The notes under the pieces are model-generated. The model ran no database searches and was not told where the DNA came from. It worked only from the letters and a program-made list of their open reading frames with translations. Below are positions 54,301 through 64,000 of a DNA stretch of 64,000 bases, piece after piece (positions within the stretch are counted from its first letter, which is position 1; the number at the start of each line of letters is the position of its first letter). The translations under genes and the position numbers were made by a program. Location of the stretch: NCBI RefSeq assembly GCF_033115175.1, contig NC_084836.1, positions 66,321,297 through 66,385,296 of the forward strand. Reading direction: 5' to 3'. The stretch comes from Lepus europaeus. Taxonomy: Eukaryota > Chordata > Mammalia > Lagomorpha > Leporidae.

Positions 54301-57300
54301 AGAGGATGTAAGGAGGGGAAAATGGGTGATGCTTTTGTAAATCACCCCCTTTCTCTGCCATGCACCTAGGAATGGCTTCAATACGTGTGCGGGCTTCATA
54401 AATTAATAAATACAACTGAGAAAACCAACACAGCCAGCAGGGGGAGTACAGGTCAGCACCACACCCCTCTGGCTTTCAATGGCTGGATTTGGTGACGAAA
54501 ATGGGCAGGACAAAGATCACCAAGCCCCACGCTCTCAGGAAGGCAACTTCTCAGCCCTTTCATTAGAACTCAGAAAGCCTGTCTGCTACAGACAGTCCCG
54601 ACATCACCAACCATCAAGGAAGTGAGAGTCAGAAACGAAGGGCACAGCAGCATTAGGGGGCGATGGACGGGACAAGCAGAAACCAGACCTGGGAGCAGCA
54701 CCAGAACTTCCTGGCCAGGCCACTCGGGGAGCCCAGAGCCCTCATTTATCACTCAGCAAGGGAAGAAAATCAAATGGGGAGAGGTTTGTTTCTGGTCACG
54801 ATGTGCATCATGATTCAGTCCACTGCCTGCCCACATCTGCTCCTAAAAACGAAGTCTCCGAAAGTCTGAACTGGCAGCATCTGGGTCCAGCGTTCAGTCT
54901 GTCTATGCTCCCAAATCACCTGAAGCGGACAGCTCTCCTTCACTCTGGTGTCAGTCCCTGGGAAACACTAGACGCTAGAAAAGGACCTGGACAAGCGGCT
55001 GGCCGCTCTATCCAGACCCACTGGCTACAGATGGGGATGTCTGCACTGACAATGAGAGAATGAAAAAGCCAGATTAAGGAGGTGGGCTTTGCAAGCAGCA
55101 TCAAAGCCTTGTTATACAAAAGGGGAACTTGCAAAGAGATGGGGCCGTCAAACACAAGAAGAGGTGACATAGGCTGTGGAATCCAAGGCAGGCGGGATCC
55201 CTAGAGGGATGTGAGAGAAAACCTACTCTGCCCTGAAATGGACAGCAGAACGCGGAAGGGCCCCAGCCAGCAGGGCTTCCAGTAACGCTGTGCCTGGGCT
55301 CCGCCTCCCAGGACACTCCTGTCCACTGCCTGTGGCACCGCCTTCCCACTTCCCAGTTAGTCCATCCGCCACAAGTTGGGAGGCAGACACTGACTAAGCC
55401 GGCTCCCATGTGTTTGTGCCTTCTCTGGTTCCCCTTTCCAGCACTGGCGTTCTTGCCGATATCCCAACTCCGACCAAGTCACTTCGGTCAAGGAACGGTA
55501 GCAAGCACGGAGATAAAAAGCACCCTAAACCTGCCACTAGGCGCCCTCGGATATCTGGATAATTGCACCCACCCTCAGCCACCAGGGAGGACCGAGCTTC
55601 TCAAGGGCCTGGTTATCTTCAAGTGGAGGCCCCCTCCTCCTCTTCTGACCACGTGACAGCTCCCCCAGACTTGCGAGATAATTTATACCTTGCCAGGGAC
55701 CAACTCTTTCCCACTACTGTGAAGGAGAGGGGAAAAATATATATATAAATACGTCGGAAATCTATAACGAGGTCTTCTTGGAGGGCAAGACATGGGGAGA
55801 GTTAGAAGCAGCGTCAATTGCTCTTTGGGGGTTTTAGTTCAAGCCAAGGTCTGCTTCTAGCAATCAACCATTAAAACAAGCTGGCCAGAGTAACAGCACA
55901 GTTTATTCTGATCATTTAATTTGAAGTGTCAATAAATTAAACTTCAATCAATTAAACTAGGTGTGCAATAACCCAGATGGACACCCCGACACCAACATAA
56001 TCACAATAAAAATTTTTATGGCTGCCAGGGACCTCACCGGGGGCAGTGCTGGCACTGCGCGCGCCCTAGCTGAGAAATATATCTCCACAGTGCAGGAAGG
56101 AGGAGATTGCTTCTCCTAACGAAATGGAGGGGCCAGGCACCAGCAAGGACGCAGCTGGGAGAGGGGCACAGGGGACTGCCAGGAAGGAGATGGGAGTGCT
56201 TCGGGGGCTTAATGTAATTGATACCTTTGCCCAGAGCAGGGGGAGGGCGGCATTTAGGCCAAGTACCTCTACTGTTAGTGCCAAAGGAATTTAACAAAAG
56301 CCCCATTAAGATGATTCAGGAAGCAAAGGCCACAGAGCGTTATCAACCTTTAGGAGTCACTGATGTATTCTGCTCCGCTTCCTCCTCCCTGTATATGAAT
56401 ACCCTATGCACTTTGGGTGGCCTGATTTTTGAATGAGGCTTAGATTTTGGGGGTTTGTCATTGTTTTAGGATAAAATATTAAGGGGAAAGAAAAGATAGA
56501 AGTTTAAGTCTGGTCTGTAAAGCACTGGAAAAGTACTCAGAAGGCAAATCCAGAGAGGATTCAAAAAAATGAAATTTACAAACAAAGACTTAAGGATCCA
56601 AACTGCTAGAGTAATTCAGCTTTGAGGGGGAAAGGAGGAAGGGATAATTCATGAGCTTTAAGATTCCACAGTTTGGGGCCAGCGCTGTGGCACAGCAGGT
56701 AAGGCCACTGCCTACAGCATGGGCATTCCATATGGGCCCTGGTTCATGTCCAGGCTGCTCCATTTCCAATCCAGCTCCCAGCTGGGAGCTGTGCCTGGGA
56801 TAGCAGTAGAAGATGGCCCAAGTGCTTGGGTCCCTGCACCCACATGGGAGACTTGGAAGAAGCTCCCGGCTACTGGCTTCAGCCTGGCACAGCCCTGGCT
56901 GCTGCAGCCATTTGGAGAATGAACCAGTGGATGGAAGACCTCTCTCTCTGTCTCTCCCTCCCTTCCTTTCTAACTGTACCTTTCAAATAAATCTTTAATT
57001 TTAAAAAATGCAAAAAAACTATTCCAGATTATTACTGGGAATAGTGACCTGCAGACATCCCTCCACACTCACAACTCAGAAAGGGAACCCAGCTGACATG
57101 CCAGCAGAGAGGAAGCGGAGAACAAAGCTGCAGGTCTGACAGCTTTACTATTAAGCATTGGGAACTGAAGGAGATGAAAGGGTCTCTTCCCTTAGAGATT
57201 TTTATAAAAAGATGAGAATGGGGGCTGATGACATGGCATAGTAGGCTAAGCCTCTGCCTGTGGAGTCAGCATCCCATATGGGCACTGGTTCGAGTCCTGG

Positions 57301-60300
57301 CTGCTCCATTTCTGATCCAGGTCTCTGCTATGCTTGGGAAAGCAGTAGAAGATGGCCCAAGTCCTTGGGCCGCTGCACCCACGTGGGAGACCTGGAAGAA
57401 ACTCTTGGCTCTTGGTTTCAGATCAGCGCAGCTCGCCATTATGGCCATCTGAGGAGTGAACCAGTGGATGGAAGACCTCTCTCTCTCTCTCTCTCTCTAC
57501 CTCTCTGTAACTCTGCCTTTCAAATAAATAAATAAATAAAAAGATGAGAATGATTAGACAAGTCTGCATGAAAACTAGGTAGAGATGGATTACTCAATTC
57601 AGGACAGAAATGGGGGTGAGGCAGGATATGTTTAAGATACCACTTGGGGCCGGCGCCGCAGCTTACTAGGCTAATCCTCCGCCTTGCGGCGCCGGCACAT
57701 CGGGTTCTAGTCCCGGTCGGGGCGCCAGATTCTGTCCCGGTTGTCCCTCTTCCAGGCCAGCTCTCTGCTGTGGCCAGGGAGTGCAGTGGAGGATGGCCCA
57801 AGTGCTTGGGCCCTGCACCCCATGGGAGACCAGGAGAAGAACCTGGCTCCTGGCTTTGGATCAGTACGGTATGCCGGCCGCAGCGCACCGGCCACGGCTG
57901 CCATTGGAGGGTGAACCAACAGCAAAGGAAGACCTTTCTCTCTGTCTCTCTCTCTCTCACTGTCCACTCTGCCTATCAAAAAAAAAAAAAAAAAAAAAAA
58001 AAAAGGTACCACTTGGGATACCTGTGTCCCCTATCAAGGTGCCTGGGTTTAAGTCCCAGCTCCACTTTCAACTCCAGCTTCCTGCTAATGTGCACCCTCA
58101 GCGGCACCAGAGGATGGCGAGTACTTGGGTTCCTGCCGCCCACATGGGAGACTTGGGTGGAGTTCTGGGCTCCTGAGTTCAGACTGGCCCAGCCCTTCTG
58201 CTAGTGAACCAGCAAATGGCAGCTATCGCTCTCTATCAGTTTGTCTCTCTCCCAAGTAAACATATGCATTTTTTAAAATGTGATCCTTTGTAAAGTGCTA
58301 CGTGAAGAGACCCTGTTGCTATTTCGAAGTTCCCATGTTGAAGGGCGGCTCACCTGGAACCCCTCTAGTTTACTCTTTCCTCCTCGACATCCTCCATCTG
58401 TACGCCTCGGAGAGGTGGGGACAGAAGAACACACCTTGATCAGACTTTCCCAGAGGTCTAGTCAGACCCAGGAATAGAAACGTGAAGGAAACCCCAGGAG
58501 TCTGTCTACCTAAGGAGCAGCTAGTTAAATACTGTATGGGTACAGTGAACTCCAGCTCACCAGAGACTCAAGCACTCCTCACAATCTTCATAACGGGGAC
58601 CCAAAGATCAGAAAGAGCTGCCTAGCAGACACTGAAGGAAATGAGATGCAATGAGGAAAGCTGATTCTAGAATCAAATGGAACTGAATTTTATGAACCAA
58701 CAGGTGAGGGTCATGAGAAGAAAGAAATTTGGGGAATATCACCTGATTCTCAACTAAGGTTCCTCACCTGAACCACTGAATACAGAAAATTTTTAAAAAA
58801 TGTATTTATGTGAAAGAGCTAAGAGAGAGGGAGAGACAGGGATTTCTTTCATTTGCTGGTTCACTCCCTAAATGGCTGCAATGGCCAGGACTAGGCCAAG
58901 CTGAAGCTAAGAAACAGGAGCTTCTTCCGGGTCTCCCACGTCACTGCAGGGGCCCAAGCACTTGGACCGTCTTCTGCTGCTTTCCTAGGCCATAGATTGG
59001 AAGTAGAGCAGCCGGGACAGGAACTGGTGCTCATATGGGATGCTGGCATTTCAGGTGGCGGCTGAACCTGCTATACCACAATGCCAGCCCCTGAAACAAT
59101 TTTCTTTTTTTAAGATTTATTTGAAAGGCAGAGCTACAGAGAGAGAGAGGAGAGTGACAAAAATAGAGATCTTCTATCGCTGGTTCACTCCCCAAATGGC
59201 CAGAATGGACAGGGCTGGGCCAGGACAAAGTCAGGAGCTCAGAATTTCTTCCAGGTCTCCCACATGGGTGCCAGGGGCCCAAGAAATTAAGCCATCCTCT
59301 GCTGCTTTCCCAGGCACATTATCAGGGAGCTGGATCAGAAGTGGAGCAGCCAGATCTCAAGCCAAAGCCCATATGGGATGTGGGTGTTGCAGGCAGTGCC
59401 TATGCCACAGTGCTGGTCCTCCCTAAAACTATTTAAATGACTATTTTCTCACTTCTTCCAAGGATGGCACAAAACTAACTCTACTGTAAATACAGAAAGT
59501 TGGTTAATTATACAGAATGAGTACCTTAGAGTATTAGTGTTTAGTTCTCTCACAGAACTCCAGTTAAAAAGGCTAGGATGGTGGAAAGGGTTTATAAAGT
59601 CTTAATTGGGGGCCCAAAATAAATTGAAATTGTAGAGAGAAGAAAAAGGTTAACGTTGGAAAGAGCTCACATAGATGAAGGAAAACTAGCTTAATACCCG
59701 AGGGACTTTGGAAACCAGCACGAGTACTGGTACCAGTTGGTACTTTGTCCCCTACAAAAGCTTTCTGTAACTGATGGCTAATATTGAAGAGGTGGGAAAA
59801 CCATGATGACAGCATCCACTTTAACCCCAGAAAGACCTGGTCTGGGAGGATGAGAAAATAAAAATCTAGTCCTGGTTTTGACACTGTACTTTCTCAAACA
59901 AGCTCTTTGCCTTATACCTCAGTTTTCCCTAACTGTTACATTGGTTCCTCATGATTAAAAATTCAGTACTTTTTTTAAAGATTTATTTATTTGAAAGGCA
60001 GAGTGACAGAAAGAGAGAGAGAGATATATCGTCCATCTGCCTGTTCATTCCCCAAATGGTTGCAACGGCCAGTGTTGGACCAGACAGAAGCCAGGAGCCA
60101 GGAACTTCATTCGGGTCTCCCATGTGGGCACAGGGGCCCAAGGACTTGGGTCATCTTTTGCTTCTTTCCCAGGTGCATAAGCAGAGAGCTGGACTGGAAG
60201 CAGTGCAGCTGGGACTTGAACCTGCACTCCAATATGGGATGATGTCATCCTGGGCAGCACCTTAACCTGCTGGACCACAATACTGGCCCCAGTATGGTTT

Positions 60301-62766
60301 ATAAAGTCAAGTCTAGGGGCTGGTGCTGTGGTACAGCGGGTAAAGCCACCACCTGCAGTGCCTGCATCCCATATGGACACCAGTTTGAGTTCCAGCTGTA
60401 GCCTGGGAAAGCCGTGGAAGATGGCCCAAATCCTTGGACCCCTGCACTTACATGGGAGACCTGCAGGAAGTTCCTGGCTCCTGGCTTCGGATCAGTGCAG
60501 CTCCAACTGATGCGGCCATCTAGGGAGTGAACCAGCAGATGGAAGACTTCTATCTCTTTCCCTCTCTCTGTCTGTAACTCTATCTCTCAAATAAATAAAC
60601 CTGTTTTTTTTTTTTTTCCTAAAAAAAAAGTTAAGTCTATGGGTACCTGACCAAATTAGCAGGAATCTGTGAATGCAGCAACTTAGGCACAGATTAAAGT
60701 GGAGGAATAAGGAAAAAGCAGGCTGAAATGAACTTCACTGAGGAAGCAGAGACAGAGAGACTTTCACATGTAGCTCCCCCAACTCATCACTACCCACAGA
60801 CATGCTGTTAAACAGGATCCCTAAATATCATCCCCTTCACCCCTTTACCTCTAAGCAGAATCCCTTCTAAACATATGTAAGGAGCAGTCTAAAAGCTTCC
60901 AAAGAAACCAATTTCAGCCGGCGCTGTGGCTCACTAGGCTAATCCTCTGCCTGCGGCGCCGGCACCCCAGGTTCTAGTCCCGGTTGGGGCACCAGATTCT
61001 GTCCTGGTTGCTCCTCTCCCAGTCCAGCTCTCTGCTGTGGCCTGGGAGTACAGTGGAGGATGGCCCAAGTGGTTGGGCTCTGCACCAGCATGGGAGACCA
61101 TGAAGAAGCACCAGGCTCCTGGCTTTGAATCGGCGCAATGCGCCGGCCGCAGCATGCCAGCCGTAGCGGCCACTTATGGGGTGAACCAATGGAAAAAGGA
61201 AGACCTTTCTCTCTCTCACTGTCTAAGTCTGCCTGTCAAAAAAAAGAAGAGGGAGGGAGGGAGGAAGAAACCAGTTTCCTAGAATCTAACCTAGGCTGCT
61301 GCCTGGTTAAGAAAACTCATTTACCACCTGGTACAGAAAATACTCAAAACTCAGATCATAAGCTTCTGACCTAGACTCGACCAACCCATACCAAGAGAAT
61401 GAATTCTATCTGGGACATTTTGAAAAAAGAGAATTTAGACCTGTTACTCTTTTCCCTGGTGAGGACCTGGACATGTATGTGTTCATCAGCTCTGAAGGAA
61501 AAGAGAAAGCTTCTTTGGAAAGAGATGTGGAGTGTGACTTCATGCAAGAAGCAGGCCGGCAGCTAAACTCCTACATCTGTACACACACACAGCTTCCAGC
61601 TTAAGAGACGGGGCACTAATGAAACAGATGCTCTGGTCCAGCTCTAAAGAAAAGGTCATAGACATTCAGTCTGAACACACAAAAAGGATCATATGGGGAG
61701 CCAGCGCTGTGGCACAGCAGGTTAAAGCCCTGGCCTGAAGCGCCGGCATCCCATGTGGGTGCTGGTTCTAGTCCTGGCTGCTCCTTTTCCGATCCAGCTC
61801 TCTGCTGTGGCCTAGGAGAGCAGTAGAAGATGGACCAGGTCCTTGGGCCCCTGCACCCGCGTGGGAGACCAGGAAGAAGCTCGTGGCTCCTGGCATCGGA
61901 TCAGCGCAGCACCAGCCGTTTCGGCCACCTGGGGAGTGAACCATCAGATGGAAGATTTCTCTCTCTCTGTCTCTACCTCTCTCTGTAACTCTGTCAAATA
62001 AATAAAATAAATCTTTTTTTTTTTTAAAGGATCATATGGACAAGCACGCTAATATAACTCCTTTAGCCAAATTTTCATATAACCAGAGAGGTAGAAATAA
62101 GCCACCTTAGATCCCACGATAAGAACTTCTAAAGTCTAAACGGGGAGGGGGGGAGGGAGAACAGAATAAAGAGTGTGAAGTAATAGTCCATAGTGCACGC
62201 TAGCGCTATCAGGAATTCCAGAACTTCGATGGAATACTGATTCTTTATCCTGACAGACCTATATCATAGCGGCTATCAGGCGACGAAAGTAAAGAGAAAA
62301 CGGCTTTCTTAAAGAAATCCAACAGGGAATTATCAACGGGAAGTCAAACTCTAAAATCCACCACGAGCGATCTGTGACAGCAAAACACTTGTACTAGAGC
62401 TTGGGGCGAGTTTGGAGGTTTGGGGAAATTCAGATCGGGCCGTCATCCACAATGCCAGGAATCAGAGTACCCCAAAACAGCATGCCTGCGGTCCGATGCA
62501 TCCTAGTGAAGTCGTGCGCTCCCTTCAACTTTCCACAGACTCGGAGCCCTCACCCCGCAGGGCTTCCTACTCGAACCCGAGGCGTTAGCTCCTGCACTAG
62601 GCCACACACGTATCTCAGGGGCCAGCAGAACCTTCGGCCCCCGAGGACTACCCGGAACTCCCCTGTCTCCCCCTCCCGGTTTGGCCGGAACCCTGACTCC
62701 CGACCCCTGTGCACACTGCATCAGCTCCGCAGCCCCTCCGGATCCTACCAAAATCAGCGCCTCCAT
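42259..62766 (-). CDS. COPZ1: COPZ1, coatomer zeta-1 subunit (spliced, 9 exons)
   Basis: On the - strand the segments 62766-62749, 49511-49443, 48308-48227, 47679-47588, 46252-46197, 44547-44470, 44318-44267, 43075-43037 and 42306-42259 join in frame. They encode 177 residues, the family's usual length. The protein starts [20 protein letters not shown] and ends EQIKWSLLR. It is the small longin-fold subunit of the COPI coat, related to the sigma chains of AP adaptors. It pairs with gamma-COP in the F subcomplex on Golgi membranes for retrograde Golgi-to-ER traffic. Two positions differ from the human protein as I recall it, Ala for Val in YPSAKEQ and in QQVAHRV. All donors start GT and all acceptors end AG. 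Intron 1, about 13.2 kb, contains MIR148B on the same strand. Confidence 0.96.
43037..43075 (-). CDS. COPZ1: COPZ1 exon 8
   Basis: A 39-base exon. The acceptor is GCCACAG and the donor is GTATGA. It encodes [13 protein letters not shown], residues 150-162. Skipping it would keep frame. Confidence 0.94.
44267..44318 (-). CDS. COPZ1: COPZ1 exon 7
   Basis: The acceptor is TTTGTAG and the donor is GTAAGC. It encodes residues 132-149, [18 protein letters not shown]. Confidence 0.95.
44470..44547 (-). CDS. COPZ1: COPZ1 exon 6
   Basis: The acceptor is GACACAG and the donor is GTGAGT. It encodes residues 106-131, [15 protein letters not shown] to DEIVDG, plus two bases of Gly132. Confidence 0.95.
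44689..45023 (+). repeat. CSINE of the GC-rich head subfamily with perfect TSD
   Basis: The 16-base duplication AAAGTAAAGAACTCCA lies at 44673-44688 and 45024-45039. The head is GGCCGGCGCCATGGCTTAAC and the end is GTCCACTCTGCCTGT plus a run of A. It lies in COPZ1 intron 5. Confidence 0.9.
45040..46196 (-). other. COPZ1 intron 5, remaining part
   Basis: Non-coding. It contains a short inverted repeat with tRNA-promoter-like flanks (45400-45440) and an A-rich simple tract at 45871-45906. Confidence 0.4.
46197..46252 (-). CDS. COPZ1: COPZ1 exon 5
   Basis: The acceptor is CCAATAG and the donor is GTGAGC. It encodes residues 88-105, [18 protein letters not shown], and two bases of Arg106. Confidence 0.95.
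46719..47036 (+). repeat. CSINE with TSD
   Basis: AAGAAGTC flanks it (46711-46718, 47037-47044). The head is GAGCCAGCGCTGTGGCGTAG and the tail is TTTCAAATAAATAAATAAAT. COPZ1 intron 4. Confidence 0.85.
47588..47679 (-). CDS. COPZ1: COPZ1 exon 4
   Basis: The acceptor is CTCCAG and the donor is GTGAGA. It encodes residues 57-87, [16 protein letters not shown] to SSYENE, the most conserved part of the longin fold. Confidence 0.96.
48227..48308 (-). CDS. COPZ1: COPZ1 exon 3
   Basis: The acceptor is TGAGCAG and the donor is GTAGGT. It encodes residues 30-56, [15 protein letters not shown] to HRTD, plus the first base of Ser57. A downstream GTAGGT makes the border unambiguous by frame. Confidence 0.95.
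49443..49511 (-). CDS. COPZ1: COPZ1 exon 2
   Basis: The acceptor is CTTCAG and the donor is GTGAGA. It encodes residues 7-29, [10 protein letters not shown] through RLFAK, the first beta strands of the longin domain. Confidence 0.96.
49512..51113 (-). other. COPZ1 intron 1, part next to exon 2
   Basis: Non-coding and unique-looking. No exon or SINE until 51.1 kb. Confidence 0.4.
51114..51408 (-). repeat. CSINE, diverged
   Basis: TTTTTTAAGATTTATTTATC, GAAAGGCAGAGTGATAG ... CTACTGTGCCACAAGGCC. Confidence 0.72.
51523..51830 (+). repeat. CSINE, diverged
   Basis: GTGGGGTCGATGTTGTGACA ... TTGCCTTCCAAATTAATAAG. Confidence 0.75.
52751..52849 (-). ncRNA. MIR148B: MIR148B microRNA precursor
   Basis: On the - strand, the 22 bases 52787-52766 are the known miR-148b-3p, with seed CAGTGCA. 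Bases 52825-52804 are the known 5p strand. The two arms pair over about 20 positions around a short loop, and the flanks (GCATTTGAGGTGA; CTCGAAAGCTTTCTA) extend the stem. It lies in COPZ1 intron 1 in the same orientation, as in other mammals, so it is probably processed from the COPZ1 primary transcript. Family targets include DNMT1 and other growth regulators. Confidence 0.96.
52766..52787 (-). ncRNA. MIR148B: mature miR-148b-3p
   Basis: An exact match, as far as I can recall, to the conserved 22-base mature strand starting TCAGTGCATCACAG. Confidence 0.95.
52850..56672 (-). other. COPZ1 intron 1, central part
   Basis: Non-coding and SINE-free for nearly 4 kb. A MIR-like piece lies at about 54050-54140 (CAGCCTCCTCATCAGAGAAA). 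An AT-rich inverted-repeat block at 55913-55957 may be a conserved element. No exon recognised. Confidence 0.45.
55913..55957. promoter_or_regulatory. AT-rich homeodomain-like block in COPZ1 intron 1
   Basis: TTGAAGT (55921-55927) and its complement ACTTCAA (55941-55947) enclose GTCAATAAATTAA. Outer TTTAAT and ATTAAA extend the symmetry. Several TAAT/ATTA cores are present. Inference. Confidence 0.35.
56673..57010 (+). repeat. CSINE
   Basis: TTGGGGCCAGCGCTGTGGCA ... CTGTACCTTTCAAATAAATC. Confidence 0.85.
57222..57541 (+). repeat. CSINE
   Basis: GGGGCTGATGACATGGCATA ... CTCTGCCTTTCAAATAAATA with a (CT)n tract at 57478-57498. Confidence 0.85.
57620..58275 (+). repeat. older CSINE split by a younger one
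   Basis: 58006-58275 (TACCACTTGGGATACCTGTG ... CTCCCAAGTAAA) continues a short head remnant at about 57620-57648. TACCACTTGGG is duplicated at both sides of the insert. Confidence 0.6.
57650..58003 (+). repeat. CSINE of the GC-rich head subfamily
   Basis: GGCCGGCGCCGCAGCTTACT, GGCGCCGGCACATCGGG, end GTCCACTCTGCCTATC plus about 27 A. It is inserted in an older C repeat. Confidence 0.88.
58788..59092 (-). repeat. CSINE
   Basis: AAAAATGTATTTATGTGAAA ... CTATACCACAATGCCAGCCC. Confidence 0.78.
59102..59423 (-). repeat. CSINE
   Basis: TTTAAGATTTATTTGAAAGG ... CTATGCCACAGTGCTGGTCC. It directly follows another reverse copy. Confidence 0.8.
59424..59967 (-). other. COPZ1 intron 1, short unique stretch with MIR-like piece
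   Basis: Non-coding. 59875-59945 (ACAAGCTCTTTGCC ... CTCAGTTTTCCCTAACTG) resembles a MIR core. Nothing else is recognised. Confidence 0.4.
59968..60290 (-). repeat. CSINE
   Basis: TTTTAAAGATTTATTTATTT ... GGACCACAATACTGGCCCC. Confidence 0.83.
60312..60635 (+). repeat. CSINE
   Basis: AGGGGCTGGTGCTGTGGTAC ... CTATCTCTCAAATAAATAAA. Confidence 0.83.
60917..61268 (+). repeat. CSINE of the GC-rich head subfamily
   Basis: AGCCGGCGCTGTGGCTCACT, GCGCCGGCCGCAGC, end GTCTGCCTGTC plus an A/G-rich tail. AAGAAACCAATTTC and AAGAAACCAGTTTC are its duplicated target. Confidence 0.86.
61697..62025 (+). repeat. CSINE with perfect TSD
   Basis: AAAGGATCATATGG lies at 61683-61696 and 62026-62039. The head is GGAGCCAGCGCTGTGGCACA. 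Confidence 0.9.
62040..62748 (-). other. COPZ1 intron 1, promoter-proximal part
   Basis: Non-coding. GC content rises toward exon 1 from about 62,500. Confidence 0.45.
62749..62766 (-). CDS. COPZ1: COPZ1 exon 1, coding part
   Basis: Six codons, MEALIL, then the donor GTAGGA. The context before the ATG is GCAAG, an acceptable start. Confidence 0.93.
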
Positions 62767-63100
62767 CTTGCCCCGCAGCTGGTGCCGACGTGGAGTCGCA
62801 CAAGCGACGCCGCCGCTGATTGGCCATAGGTCTTACTGAAACCCCACCTACGGTGACGGTCATTGGTTAAGAATAAGCCGGCCTTTGAGATATTGACCAA
62901 TGAATGTCTTAGCTTGCTTAGCGGAAGGAAGGTGTCCATCCAAAAGGCGCAGGTATTTGATTGTCAGCTTGACTACTCAATAAAATGCCAAAACCTCACG
63001 ACAGAGTGGGGCGGGGAGGACCCGCGGGGCGGGATTGTTTCCATGGGGAACGGAGGAAGCGATTGCTGATTTTCAATTGGTGGGGCTGGGGACACGTGAT
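62750..63100 (-). promoter_or_regulatory. COPZ1: COPZ1 promoter
   Basis: The CpG-rich exon 1 is preceded by CCAAT boxes at 62819-62823, 62862-62866 and 63076-63080 (ATTGG on + strand) and one in the opposite orientation at 62897-62901. A CRE-like TGACG lies at 62854-62858. No TATA box lies at the right distance. This is a housekeeping-type, possibly bidirectional, NF-Y promoter. Confidence 0.6.
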
Positions 63101-63337
63101 ACTGTGACCGGACTAGTCCGCACTCCCTTTAGAGGGCGCTGTGCCCCCTTGGCCTTTAACAGCGGCCTCTGCCTGCCGGAATCCCACCGCAATTCTGTCC
63201 CCAGCGCCGCCACCTCTAGCCTCAGGCTCCTTCGGTTTTCTTTAGCAACCACGCTGAGAGTTGCCCAAAGGCCACCAGGAACTGATTGCCACAGCAACAG
63301 TCTCCCCCAGGGTTTTTTTGTTTTGTTTTGCTTTGTT
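63101..63337. other. COPZ1 5' flank
   Basis: Non-coding. It ends in a GTTTTGTTTTG run before the next SINE. No divergent first exon can be proven. Confidence 0.4.
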
Positions 63338-63622
63338 TTTAAGATTTATTTATTTACTTGAGAGGTTGAGTTACAGAGAGGGAGAGACAGAGAGAGAGAG
63401 GTCTTCCATCTGCTGGTTCACTCCCCAAATGGCTGCAGTGGCCAGAGCTGGGTGGATCCAAAGCCAGGAGCCAGGAGTCAGGAGCTTCTGCGTCTCCCAC
63501 GCGGGTGCAGGGGTCCAAACACTTGGGCCATCTTCCGCTGCCATAGCAGAGAGCTGGATCGGAAGAGAAGCAGCCGGGATTAGCACCACAGGTGGATGCC
63601 TAACCTCCTATGTAGACCATAC
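63338..63622 (-). repeat. CSINE
   Basis: TTTAAGATTTATTTATTTAC ... GGTTCACTCCCCAAATGGCT ... ending near CCTATGTAGACCATACTGGC. Slightly truncated at the head. Confidence 0.78.
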
Positions 63623-64000
63623 TGGCTCCCCTCCCCTAGGTGTTGTGTCTCCTGCTGGGCCCAAGCATGGCTGAGAAGCCAGAAAGTCTCTAAAAGCAGA
63701 TTTTCTTTGGCTCAACCTGAAGCCGGATGTTGGAGCATTGGAGAGCAGAGAGGAGAGAGTAGGGGGGCAGAGGGGTAGAAGGATCAGAATGAGGGAGCAC
63801 AGGGAGTAGGGTGTGCGGTTTTCCCGTAGGGACAAGCATTGCAAAATGAGAAAAGAGAAGTTTGCCGAACGCAGGGATTTCACAATAGGGAAGGGTTTTA
63901 ATGAAGTCTGGCTCTCCCTTCCCTCTGTTCCCTGGTTCACAACCTCTCCCAGGTCGAGAACATCTATTACTTTAAAAATCACCCCCACCTCTGACATCTG
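63623..64000. other. window end, intergenic
   Basis: No gene or repeat that I can support. Confidence 0.4.

Noticed and set aside
62900-64000. First exon of NFE2, a nearby gene in other mammals
   Set aside because: No coding sequence or convincing exon is visible, and in human the gap between the two starts is larger than what remains here.
1-64000. CRISPR arrays, operons, phage or plasmid elements
   Set aside because: No direct-repeat/spacer pattern or bacterial gene organisation exists; all genes have vertebrate splice structure.

Overview
This is mammalian nuclear DNA, almost certainly from a lagomorph (rabbit or a close relative). It holds three multi-exon or two-exon vertebrate genes, one microRNA gene, old MIR/L2-like repeats and about forty copies of the tRNA-derived C repeat (CSINE) that is characteristic of rabbit. 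Many copies are full length, with an A-rich tail and intact target-site duplications. Gene content and order (ZNF385A, GPR84, COPZ1 with MIR148B in its first intron) match the mammalian interval just outside the HOXC cluster (human 12q13.13), drawn here in reverse of the human chromosome orientation.

Layout. 1-2,040: GC-rich 5' flank and promoter of ZNF385A. 2,040-22,080: ZNF385A on the + strand; seven coding exons were reconstructed exactly and give a 386-residue protein with three matrin/U1C-type zinc fingers. An in-frame alternative first exon lies in a CpG island at 13.3-13.7 kb. 22,100-28,600: SINE-rich spacer with multiply nested insertions. 28,640-31,400: GPR84 on the + strand, with a probable non-coding first exon near 28.9 kb and an intact single-exon reading frame of 395 residues. 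31,590-32,775: a SINE cluster. 32,776-44,688: a SINE-free stretch of about 12 kb. It holds an unassigned CpG island (34.0-35.3 kb) with a phased CCAAT / TGACAG / GATTTA array, a probable solo LTR (38.57-38.88 kb) and the 3' end of COPZ1. 40,985-62,800: COPZ1 on the - strand; nine coding exons were reconstructed exactly and give 177 residues. MIR148B is in intron 1 at 52.75-52.85 kb on the same strand. 62,800-64,000: COPZ1 promoter with several CCAAT boxes, then flanking DNA with one more SINE.

The three proteins do unrelated jobs: p53-linked nucleic-acid binding, sensing of medium-chain fatty acids in myeloid cells, and COPI vesicle coat. They are neighbours by conserved synteny, not a pathway. 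I found no new coding system. The most unusual signal is regulatory: in the SINE-free CpG island between GPR84 and COPZ1, three CCAAT boxes spaced 42 and 41 bp apart are interleaved with MEIS-like and PBX-HOX-like sites. Exon borders rest on reading-frame continuity, splice sites and recall of the protein families. Promoter, enhancer and repeat-subfamily statements are inference.
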